Shown piece after piece: positions 33,365 to 43,967 of a stretch of DNA of 64,000 nucleotides (positions within the stretch are counted from its first letter, which is position 1; every line of letters begins with the position of its first letter). The position numbers were made by a program, and so were the translations under genes. The notes beneath the pieces were generated by a model. The model searched no databases, was not told the DNA's origin, and worked only from the letters and a program-made list of their open reading frames with translations. The DNA is from Scenedesmus sp. ARA3 (lineage: Eukaryota > Chlorophyta > Chlorophyceae > Sphaeropleales > Scenedesmaceae): assembly GCA_004335835.1 (NCBI GenBank), contig RWJK01000928.1, positions 18,143 through 82,142 on the forward strand, given 5' to 3'.

Positions 33365-36300
33365 GGCTTCTGAGCAGCAGCAGCAGAAACAGCAGCAGCA
33401 GCTGCAGCAGTGCATGGAGCTGAGTACCAGCACACCAGCCGCTGCTGTCTGCAGCGCAGTGCAGCACCAGATGTGTGTGTTGCGGCAGGCAACAGCGTGC
33501 TGAGGCTTATATAACAAAACTGGAACAGAGGAAGGAAGGAGGAGGAAGGAAGGAGGAGCTGCATGCGGAGTGCAGCCTACAGTTCAGCGGTCGCTGCGCT
33601 TGCAGGAATTGTTGCAGGCAGCGGCTTTGATGCCGGGATGTGGTGGGCAGTCTGCAGATGCACGTGATGTGGCATGTGCGCGCATATGGGTTTGGCTCGA
33701 TGCTGGATGGATGTGTGGCTTGCTTAGGCAGTTGGAAGATACTCAATTTTGCTTTTGGCACTTCACATGGTCAGTGCTTTGGATGCTTTTGGATGTGCAA
33801 TGGGGTAGGCGGCCTGAAAGCCTTGCAACTTCAGTATGTGCAACGGATGCTAGGCAGCAACGTAGAGTGTATATGCACTGTTGGCGTGATGATGCACGGC
33901 TGTGTTGTGGCTGCCAGTCAGGTTGGGTGAATGCCTCAGGCTCCAGTGGAGCACAAGTGGTTGCATTACCAATGTGGTGGATGGTGGTTGGCTCACCTGT
34001 ACTTTGCGAGCTTGCGACGTATTTGTAACAAGAAATGACACAGTTTGCTGTTTGTAGCAGGATGCGGATGCTGATACAATTGCCAGACTGGGACGTGTCC
34101 ACAGGAACATTGCATACAATTACCATCATCATCATGTTACTCACCAAGCCATAGTAACATTGCATACAATTACATAACATACCCAGCCATACTGCAACAC
34201 TGGTGCTTCACTGGGGAGGAGTAGTGCACAAGTCTGCAACACAAAATCAACACCACAGCCTGCTCTGTTGCAGGCGCCTGCTGCACGCAGCACAAACGCA
34301 GCACGTTCAGCAGCAGCAGCATCTTTGCCACTACCAACAGAACAGCAACCTAAGTGCTTGACTGGTTGTACGGCACTCCGTTGCACACGCACACGCACGA
34401 ACAACTGCCTGATGGCCATCTTTGTCTAGGGCCGCACATGCCAGTGCTTTGCTGCGCACAAAGGAGCTGCCTCCTCTGGACACGCGTGCATGGTGCCATT
34501 GTGAAACAATGCACCTCGCGTTCAACACGTCTTGATAGACTGCTCAGGCAGTTGGTGTGTTGCACTTTTCACAGCAAGACCACCTCCCTCGAAACAACGG
34601 GTGACCTAGTGGAAATACTACTAGCCTGCCAAGTTGCATGCAATTGACAGTACCATCTCTGACAATCACACGGGTGAACTGCCAACAGCAGTGCAGGCAG
34701 AGCCTGTTCCCATCGCATCAACCCCCCACCAAAGCATGGGCAGAGCGCCTCACCAAGACATCACACCTCGTACAGCACTAGGTGCAACGCATGGCGAAGA
34801 GCTGTGCCGATCAACATGCCACAAACAACGTCACGCGACATGCCACTGCTCTATGGTGAGAGGTGCAGGCGCCCGCTCGCTTCAACAATCAGGCACCACC
34901 TTTCAAGGCCGCCAGCAATCAAATGCACAATCAAAGCATGCGTGATAGCTGCATGTTGTTGGTATGCCACATGTAGCGCACGCCTCCCTCCACATCCTGC
35001 CGCTACTGCCTATGCATGCTCCCCACGCAAGCACATTGATACAATACTTGAAAGAGGCAAGCACAAAAGCAATGGACGTGCCTGCTGTTGTTGGGTCCAA
35101 GTACTACCTGCAGCAAAGAATTGAGTCTCCAACACATACCTCACACCTGCACATGCCGCTGAACACCAACAACCCGCATACCCTGCTCACACTAGCACTG
35201 AAGCATGCCTGCTGCAGTAGTTGTTGATGCACACAGAGACCTCCTAGCCAGAACCACTGCCTGCAGTACCATATGAAGACATCAACCCCAGGAGCGCCAG
35301 AGCGTGGCACCCACGAAGTGATCGTGCGAGGAATGCAGCACAGGTCACAATGCAGTGTGGATGCCTGCTTGCCCAGCGCCCCAATTGGAGCAGACCAGAC
35401 TGAGCGGTGTGCTGAGAGGCATATTTCAGCCACATGGAGGTTGCGTTGCTAAATCACAGATCATCGCCGCACAGCATCGCAGCTGTGCCATCCCGCCCAT
35501 ATGGTGTGCCTGGTTGGCCGTCAATGCAAATCCTGTGTTCCCGCCACCCTGTCCCCGCGAGAGGGACCCACAATGCTGTGCAAAGGGCACATGCAGCCTC
35601 CTTTGCCTCAACAAAGCGGATAACGGCCAATCAGACGAAACATGTTGTAATGCCTAAAACCACTTCCAGAGACGCAAACACAGCAACAACAGCGTTATTG
35701 ACAGTGACCAGGCCAGCAGACCTAAAGCGAATGACGATCCAGAGTGGCAGCTGTGATGCAGCTCGCATACCAAACACACCAGTGCTGAGCACAGCCGCAG
35801 GTGTTAGCACCCCATGCCTGCAGGGGGGCCTGCACACTAGCAACTGGCCAAAGAAGCTGCGAGGCACTAAAACAGCTCCTGGAACATGCCGGAATGTAAC
35901 AGCACAACAATGCCAGCTGCAATTAGGCACTGTCTTGATGAGGCTTCAGCACTCGGCACATCATGATGCACTTGGTGCCCTACCGGCAGGTCCACAGTTA
36001 GACAGTAGCAGTGCGCGGCTGTGGCGTCCCAACGCGAGCAGACGTCCTTGCACTGCTGAACTCGTGTGCTTTCATCAACATTCCGCCGCAGTCACCACAA
36101 GGGAACAGCTGCACCACACATCGTGGCTGATCTGCAATATGAGCTGGCTGCAGCTGATCCACATGCAACAGGCACCATACAAAATCACCGCCTAATCCCA
36201 AGTGCCCAGGCCTGTCCTCTGCCAGACTGCGACAGCCAACATGAGGCGATCTCTGTAATATGTTGTGCACACAAAGCTGCTGAGCCAAGCAATGAATGCA

Positions 36301-36519
36301 AAAATGACACGATAGTGCCTGCCACAAAGTGTATACACCCTTGAAATGGCAACAGCAGCGCCGCACCACTGACACAGCAGCAGCAGCAGCAGCGCTGCAC
36401 CAAGCAAAAGGGAGCTGACTATACTTCAACACTGTACTTCCACCAGCGCTGGTGCCGACAGCAAAACGCAGTCACAGCGTGCTGCGGCCACACATACCAG
36501 CGAGTCCCGGAAGCCTGCC
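33365..36519. other. Convergent intergenic interval, about 3.2 kb
   Basis: A purine tract of GGAAGGAGGA type lies at 33522-33559. A 253-codon plus-strand open frame (35434-36195) has no recognisable domain, shows no splice-supported extension and lies in the expected 3' flank of the PFL-activating-enzyme gene, so it is not called. A short CAG run is at 36380-36395. Confidence 0.4.
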
Positions 36520-38195
36520 TCAATGCTCCAACCGTGCAGCGACAGCAGCGGCATCAGCACGCTGGCGCTTTGCATCGCATATGACGTTGAGTCCTGCACC
36601 CTCCAGTTTGTCCACCACCTGCAGCGTCTGCTCAAGTGGGGGTGTGTTCACGCCCTCCAGAGGGTACTGCAGGCCCAGCTCGTGCCACTTGTTCACGCCG
36701 AGTTTGTGGTATGGCAGCAGCTCCACACCCTGCAGTGTCGGCTGCTGCTGGCAGAAGTCAACCAGCATGTCGATGCCCTTTGCGTCATCAGTGTAACCTG
36801 GGATCAGCACGTAGCGCAGCCAAAAGGGAATGCCCTGCTCCTTGAGCTCAGCTGCAAAGCGCAGAGCGCCCAGCTGCCGCAGGCCAGACAGGCCTGTGTA
36901 CTTCTCTGGGTCCAGGTGCTTGATGCAGAACAGCGCCATGTCCGTGTGTGGCAGCACCTTGTCCCCTGCAGGACAGAAGCAGATAAGACAAACCAGTGAG
37001 AACACCAAACTGATGCACAAGGAAGCCACTGCTGCCCCTCACAATGTACGGCTCCCATCACCAAGGTTCCCATCACCAAGGAGAGCTGCTTAACACTACT
37101 CTGGTAACCGTGCACGCTGCATACGTTTCAGTGCTCCTGCTGCTGCCGTGCACGCGATGCGCAGCTACTCACAGTGGTGGTGCTTGGTGCCCTGACCAGT
37201 GGTGTCGAGGCATGTGGTCAGGCCCAGAGCATGAGCCTCCTGGAAGACTGCTGCTGTGAAGTCCGGCTGCAGCAGCGCCTCACCGCCACTGCATGTGACA
37301 CCGCCGCCGCCTGGCCGCAGGTACGGCGCAACACTGCGGAGCTGAGCAGCAATGTCCTTGCTGCTGGCCTCTTCGCCGCCACTGCTGTTCCATGTGTCAG
37401 GGTTGCTGCAGAACTTGCAGCGCATAGCACACCCCTGCAGCACAAATAAAACCCACGCTGTGAGTGAGGAGCCCAGCAACCTTGGCTCTGGCAACATATG
37501 CTGGCGTTCATGCGACCATCAAGCTGCGGCGCCGGCACTGCATGTGCTAATCAGCTGGAAACTGTGCACTTGCTGAATCCAGAGCAGTGCCGACGACCTA
37601 TCGCTGAATTATAACCTCCAGACATTCATGCAGCAGCCGATGGTATGTGAGTAGGCTGCGCAACTGCAGCTCACCTGTGTGAATACAATAAACCTGACGC
37701 CTGGACCATCAACAGCCGAGAACGACTCAGTGCTGTGAATCCGACCCACCACCTCCGGGATGAGGGCAGGTTTGTCTGTAAAAAAGAAGAAAGAGCAAGG
37801 CACAGTGGGTCAACAGCAGCCTGATGACACATGCAGGAACGAACGCCGGTCATCCTTAGCAGCATGCATATCTCCCACGCACGATAATATGTTTCACAGC
37901 AAGACAACGTCGTGGCATGACAGCTGGTGAGCCTCCGACATCAAGCAATCCGCAGGACAACTCAGCACCCCGCCAACTTTCAGGTCTTACCGTCAGAGCC
38001 CTCATCTTTCTCAGCGTAAGCCACCTGCCCGTAAAGCCTTTGTTGCTGAGTTTCCTTTGGCTGGTTGCATGCTGCCCTAAAGCCACTGGCTGCTGCCGCG
38101 CTGCCAAGCTTCCTCAGTAGCTGGCAAGCACCTGCCGCAAGCAGCTGTGATGCGCCGCTCGAGGCTAACAAGCCTCCTGCTGCTGACAGAATCAT
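36520..38195 (-). CDS. Pyruvate formate-lyase activating enzyme (radical SAM), 337 aa
   Basis: Uses S-adenosylmethionine and a 4Fe-4S cluster to generate the glycyl radical of pyruvate formate-lyase, the entry to fermentative formate production in green algae. Exons 37991-38195, 37675-37775, 37173-37434 and 36520-36965 are phase-consistent and total 338 codons. The radical-SAM cluster motif CAMRCKFC (Cys 104, 108, 111) opens exon 3, followed by [16 protein letters not shown] (SAM-binding GGE) and CLDTTGQGT; exon 4 has [12 protein letters not shown] and [11 protein letters not shown] as in PflA. The first about 65 residues are an Ala/Leu/Arg-rich targeting sequence, so the mature enzyme should be in plastid or mitochondrion. 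No second iron-sulfur domain is seen, which fits PflA rather than other glycyl-radical activases. Confidence 0.95.
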
Positions 38196-38821
38196 TTTGG
38201 TGTCAACTGAAGGACTAGGCCACGAAGCAAGACGCCCGTAGCACGTTGTTTGACCTGACGCGCGTGGCGTTCGTGAGTGACTTTGAGGCACTAGATTATC
38301 TTTTAGGTGCAGATTCTGATTTATAAAAGGCAAGCAAGCAACTTTTGGGGGACACAAAAAGTGCTCGTGTGGTCTAGGAACTTGTGCGTCGTTAAATGGT
38401 AAACGTTGAATGTGTAAGCGTTGTAAATCGTGTTGGCGGAAGGCGGAGGGGGCAGTATATGAAGACGTGCCCCATAGAGCCCCGTAACAAGGACACAAGC
38501 CCTCGTCACCTTCCTTGATTTCAAAGGCGACGCGCTATATCTGAAGCAAATGCAGTTACGTTTAAAACGCTCACCATTAGGCTGAGTTTCTGGGATGCGG
38601 TGGACCCACCTGACAATTGACCTTCCATGATGACGTGCCGGGTTTCCTGTGCAGCCAGCCAGCACCCTCCGGGGGCACCACCTGCCAGACACCAGCGCCA
38701 GCAACGCCAAATTGTGCAATAAGTATTCTCTATCATTTACAAGCCAATGAACACAGCATTGGCCCCATGCACAGCCAATACAAACAACTGCATGACTCAT
38801 GCCCGATTGCTCTGGCTATTG

Positions 38822-40818
38822 TCAGTTGCTGCCACCACCATGCATCTGCATGCACGCATCCATGTGCGTACACTTGTGCAGCGCTGACAGAAAGTAATAA
38901 TCTCCTGAAATAAGCCCAACATTCACATGGTGCCGCAGCGGGAAGCCGCCAGTAGCATGCTTCAGCAGCGCAGAAAACTTCACATCTTCCGGCCCGCCTG
39001 CCAGGTACTTTGGAGACGCCAGCGCCCGCAGCGTAGCAACCGCCGCTTGCAGATACTTCTGTGCGCAGCCGTCAGCACCCCCACCATGCTGCCGCATGTG
39101 CTCCTCTGCTAGATGCAGCATGCCCAGCGCTGCCACGCCTGCGGCACTGGTGTCACGCGGCCCATCCAAATCACCATACCACGGAGCATCAAAGTCCCAC
39201 TGCGGCACAAAGCCATCATTCTCAGGCGCTGCTGCAGTGCGGCCACTGTTTTGACCTGACATTCGGCGCAGGTATGTGTCTGTAAGCTTGCTGGCCACAT
39301 CCCCAAACTCTTTCTCTCCTGTGGCACTGTACAGCATGGCAAACCCTGCCATGGCCCAAGCCTGCCCTCGGGCCCAAGTGCTGTTGTCAGCGTGGCCCTG
39401 GTATGTGTAGCGCTTGTTGATGGAGCCTGGTACACAGGTCAAATGCAGACAGACAGCAGGGATGCAGACGCTCAGAGCTGCTGGCATCACAGAAATATGG
39501 ACGACTTGGAACTCTCTGCTGCAGCAGCTGCAGCTCATGAGCTCTCACACCAAGTGAACATCATGATGAGTCGCCATGAGCAGCCATAATCTTCAGCCGA
39601 GCTTACCACACTCCATGCCTCTGCAGGCATTGCCAACATCTGAAGTGCAGGACGCAACTGTACAGCAACAGACCTCTCGCTGCTTGCACATGCAACTGTT
39701 TCTCCTTCTGCCTCAACCCCATCAGCCTCGACCTGGCACTAAACACTTTCAACTGTTTTATTTTTGCCATGGGAAGCAAAAGTCTAATGGCTCACCACCC
39801 ACATGCAACTGTCCCACTCACCTGTGTTGGGGTTGTACTCCACTATGTGGAAGGTGGTGCCATCTGGCCGCACATGGTTCCTCGCAACTTGCCGCGCGTG
39901 CTCCTTTGCCATACCCATCCAAGTAGCGGCAGGGTCAGCGTCCATGCGCAAGTCCCTAGCAGGGCTCTCAACGTGCTGCGCCCCCCACACCAGCATCTGG
40001 ATGTTGATCATGAAGTCTGTGGCGTGTGGTGTGGTGTGCAGTTGAGTGTGTCAGTGGCGCCGGGCAAGAGGCAACGTGTCGGGTAGGCAGGCAGGCTAGC
40101 TGTGGCAGACGCAGAGGGGCTAGCATGTACTTGCAGGCGTAGGACAAGTCTCAGCAGTTGAGCCTTACGTGGCTTTTTTGAGCACACAAAATGCACCAAC
40201 ATGACAGACGGTGTGCACCCCACACTAGCATCTGGATATTGATCATAAAGTCTGCGCGTTTAGTATTGACAGAGAAGTTGCATTTGGATGTCAGCGTGTG
40301 AGCGAAGTGGTTGGTGATTGATGATCCGATGTGGTGTGTATTGGGGTGTGTCAGTGGCGCGCAGGGAGCTGGCAGGAGGCGATTTGTGAGTCAGGCAGGC
40401 TGGCTGTGGCAGACACAGTGGGGCTAGCATGTACGTACAGGCGCGGGAAACGCCTTCAGCATTTGAAACAAACGGTTGTATACAAATGCACAGCGGTTTG
40501 TCTCTGCAGCAGTTGGTTTTCATGTGGCTTCTTCTTTGAGCGCACAGCATGCACCAACATAACCGACGGTGTGCATGCGCAATCCATGTGGCATACAAGG
40601 CTGGGTGAGCTTGGTGTTGCAGGAGACTCCTTGTTTAAAGACATGGAGCTTCTTACACGCATGTTCACTGAAGTCAACCGCGTTGATTCATATGCTTGCG
40701 CACCTATGATGACGATCTGCTGGTACATGTCAGTGGAGGCAGGCGTCTTCCAGCCCTCAAACGTCCTCAGGCTCCGCGTGGCAGGCACGTACGCCCACGA
40801 CAGCGCCTGCAAGCGTGC

Positions 40819-40872
<54 letters not shown>

Positions 40873-41186
40873 GCGGCGGCGGTGGCGGCGGCGGTTAACG
40901 CTGGTACACAGCATATCGCCCAGACTGATCACTGCACCAGGTAGCTAATCCACACACAACACAAGCGGCCGCTACCAGCGCAGCAGCGGCTGCAGTGCGG
41001 CACTCAGAAGGTCAAAACAACTGCAGGCAGGTGCTCAGTTTGTTTGCTTGCTTGCTTGCTTGCTGGCTTGCTTGCTTGCTGGCTGGCTGGCTGGCTTGCT
41101 TGCTTGCTGGCTTGCTTGCTGGCTGGCTTGCTTGCTTGCTTGCTGGCTTGCTTGCTTGCTTGCTTGCTTGCTCGCTTGCTCGCTTA

Positions 41187-41222
<36 letters not shown>

Positions 41223-41225
41223 GTC

Positions 41226-41263
<38 letters not shown>

Positions 41264-42280
41264 TGAAGGCTGCAGGACACAGGCCCGCTTACCTCTGCTG
41301 CGGCCAGAGCCTGCCGCTTGTCTTCGGTTGAGTTGGTGGCTGTATAGCTGTGGGCGAAACTGGGCAGGTAAATGAAGCCAAAGTCGTGCTGGGAGGCAAA
41401 CTCCCTCTGCAACGAGGCAGCAAAGGGTCAGGTGGTCAAGGCAAGCAGAGGTAGCCAGCGTTCTAGTTCAACTTTGTGCTCAGGGCAGCAGCCTTCCAAT
41501 GTCACTCAGCAGAGGCAGCTGCGAATTAGGTAGAGATGCAGTGTTCAGTGCTCCTTGCTCAGTGCTCTGCTTGCTGCATGTTTCTGGAGTGTCACACATG
41601 TGGTAGTAGGCAGCAGCAGCAGCAGCAACTGCTGCAGGTGCAGACCTGCTTGTTTGCTAACCCAGCTTGCCACTGCTGTGCCTTTTCGGCCCAGATCTGC
41701 TTCCCTCTTGTCAGCTCATACAGCTGCCACATCACACCAGGGAACAGCCCACTCATCCAGTGGCCAGCAGCCACTGTCTCCCATGTGCCATCAGATTGGG
41801 TCGCAATCGGGTAGCGATCTGTACTAAGAACCTGCATATACATCGAAAATTAAGATTGGAGGCTCATCTCGCCAGAATTTGCTGGTGCGAGCTGATGGGG
41901 TGGCACAGTGCAGGATGAACATGCCTGCTGAGCAGTAGCACTTTGACATGCCGCTGCTGCAGCAGCAGTAGCGCCCTCACCTGAGTAGCTGCCAGCGCTT
42001 TGTTCTCAGCTACATCAGTTACGCGCTTGATAAGGCTGCTCATAGGCTCCTCTTCTCTGTAGGCAGCTGCAGGGCCATTCGTTGCTGCTTTCGAAGGCAC
42101 CAGGACCGAGCTCGCAGAGTCACGGCCGTTCGTTGTCAGCGACCCAAGATTACGAACACTGCTGAAATCACAGGGCGATTTGCATTGCAGCTGACACGGG
42201 GGGATGTTGCTGCAATGGCCAGAGCAGGACACAGCCAACACGAGCGCCAACACCAAAAGGCGCGAGGCCGGACCGATCAT
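38822..42280 (-). CDS. Secreted unsaturated glucuronyl hydrolase, GH88 family, 500 aa
   Basis: Hydrolyses unsaturated uronic acid residues that polysaccharide lyases leave at non-reducing ends. Six phase-checked exons (41981-42280, 41646-41831, 41293-41406, 40704-40806, 39822-40016, 38822-39426) give 501 codons including the stop. Residues 1-23 form a signal peptide (SRLLVLALVLAVSCSG). GH88 landmarks in order: HWMSGLFPGVMWQLYE, HDFGF (Asp about 170), IIDFMINIQML (Asp about 235), and YQGHADNSTWARGQAWAM. The two Asp residues match the known catalytic pair in order and spacing. The C-terminus holds HVNVGLISGDYYFL. Intron 4 contains a duplicated copy of the exon 5 start and intron 3 a (CTTG)n tract. 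TTACA at 38737-38741 suggests a short 3' UTR. The family is mainly bacterial and fungal. Family assignment is firm; the natural substrate is unknown. Confidence 0.94.
39985..40590. repeat. Tandem duplication in GH88 intron 4 including an exon-edge copy
   Basis: The first ~35 coding bases of GH88 exon 5 plus adjoining intron (39985-40215) recur from about 40219 to 40590. The shared landmarks are the exon-edge word CATCTGGAT, then GTGTGTCAGTGGCGC, GGCAGGCTNGCTGTGGCAGAC and GCATGCACCAACAT. The copied exon edge keeps its AG acceptor but only a fragment of the exon follows. Confidence 0.8.
40822..40888. repeat. CAG/CGG triplet run beside the GH88 exon 4 acceptor
   Basis: About 16 CAG followed by CGG-type triplets. 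On the gene strand this reads (CTG)n just upstream of the CAG acceptor at 40807-40809 and takes the place of a normal polypyrimidine tract. Confidence 0.9.
41038..41270. repeat. (CTTG/CTGG)n tetranucleotide microsatellite in GH88 intron 3
   Basis: About 230 bp of TTGC/TGGC tetranucleotides. It creates long but meaningless open frames on both strands (CLLACLLA, ASKQASKQ), which are not genes. Confidence 0.95.
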
Positions 42281-43967
42281 GGCAGCAGATAAACGTGGCT
42301 ATTTTAGAAAATGCTTTCTTTGCCCACGAACATGGCTGACGGGCACAGACGGCTTATGTAGGCCAGCTCAGAATCACCGACAACCCGGGAAAGTGTGGCG
42401 CGTCAACCAGGTAGCCTGATGTCCGTTCAAAGTAAACGCATCAAGAGAGAACCACTTGAGATTTAAGAGTGGGATAACGACGCGTACAATACACACGGCA
42501 GAGGTTGAACAACCTGCCTGCCAGCAGCTGCAGGGCGCCATGCCAGCACAGCTGATGCATAGGCGCATGCAGCCAGCACAGCCAGAAGATTGAAGCCAAC
42601 TTCGCTGTGCTGCTGGCATGCTACACCACAACATAGGTGCAATGCATTGCATAGGTGGGCCTGCACTACCAAACATGGCTGGCACATGAAACTTGCTTGT
42701 TCAGCAAATGTCAATTGACACCCAAACCGACCTGCAACTCAGATGCTAATGCAGGGATACAATCAAATGTGTAGCCGGCTGGTTGGAGGTTAACAGGACA
42801 ATAATGATTTACTTGTTCGTCTGCAGCAACTCCTGTCAAGCGCTTGGCCACACCACACTGCAGATGCAGGACACCCAGCCACTGGTGAGGTCAGCAGCAC
42901 ACATCAAACCCTGCATGCAGAAAATGCACATATGCTTGCATAGCCGAAACACAACCGTTGCATGTGATATGCACTGCACCTGGACAGACGCACAGCTGCA
43001 GGTGACAGCCTCTGAAACCGCATGCAGATGACTAAATGGCGTTGGAGTCCCTGACATGGCCGCTGGTCCTGGCGGGACAACAGGATGCAGGAGGCATACT
43101 GCACAATTGCCGCCTGCTACCAGGTACACATACAAAGCCATGTTACTTGAAATGCATAACGTTGCTCCCTGTGGAGAGACCCCAAAACAACTGCTAGAGC
43201 TACCACACTACACCCCTGCGACACATGTTCAGTCTTGGAGCAGTGCGCTACATGCATTCGTTCTAAGATGCCCGGATACAAGCCTCGTGGCTTGGCAAGC
43301 CACCTGAATCTATCAAACAATGAGTTTCGTTGCAATGCTGCCCTTGTCATGTCTGCACCAGGCGTGGCTGCAGCCTCTCTGTTACTGCCTGCTTTTTCTC
43401 CAGCATGTCAAGGCACAAAAGGTCAAGAGTCCAAGGTGGTCAGCAATCAATCACAACGGCCTGATAAAGGCACCATCAATGCCGCAAGCTGCAGACTGCA
43501 ACACATGAGATGCCCCTATCCAGCAAGTCATAACACTAGAGTCGCGCACAGATGCATCCTGCAAATACTACCACCGGTCAGTGTGTGGTGCACCGTGGGT
43601 GCAAGGAAACCACCCCACGCAGCGCCTCTAAAACCGTTTTCACTTGAGCGCAGCTCAGACAACACATGACTGGCAGGTGTGCTTCTGTCAACAGAGCTGA
43701 TCAAGCACATATGCTGTACAAACGCGCACGCAGCTGCATGCAGCTGGCTAGCTGCTCGGCAGCCTGCTCTGGTGGCATAGCAGACCGCATGCACGGCAGC
43801 AGGCAGCAATCAAAATCGTGGCTTGCGCAGATCATCAAACATATCAAGTCTGCACTGCTCACAAGACCGCTGGTGGTGCAATAGTACAGCAACCATGTCA
43901 CGCACAGCAGTGAAAACCCAAGCGCCATAGCACAACCTACGTCACGCTGCTTGCACACAGCTCACCC
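42281..43967. other. Tandem intergenic interval, about 1.7 kb
   Basis: Between the 3' end of the large glycoprotein gene and the GH88 start, both on the minus strand. It should hold the former's 3' UTR and the latter's promoter. A plus-strand open frame at 43235-43669 lacks any domain and is not called. Confidence 0.4.

Noticed and set aside
35434..36195. 253-codon open frame on plus
   Set aside because: No domain, biased composition, no splice-supported extension, and located in the 3' flank of the PFL-activating-enzyme gene.
41038..41270. Long open frames on both strands (CLLACLLAG, SKQASKQAS)
   Set aside because: They are translations of a CTTG/CTGG microsatellite inside a GH88 intron.
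43235..43669. Plus-strand 144-codon frame
   Set aside because: It lies in the 3' flank of the glycoprotein gene, with no domain and no splice structure.
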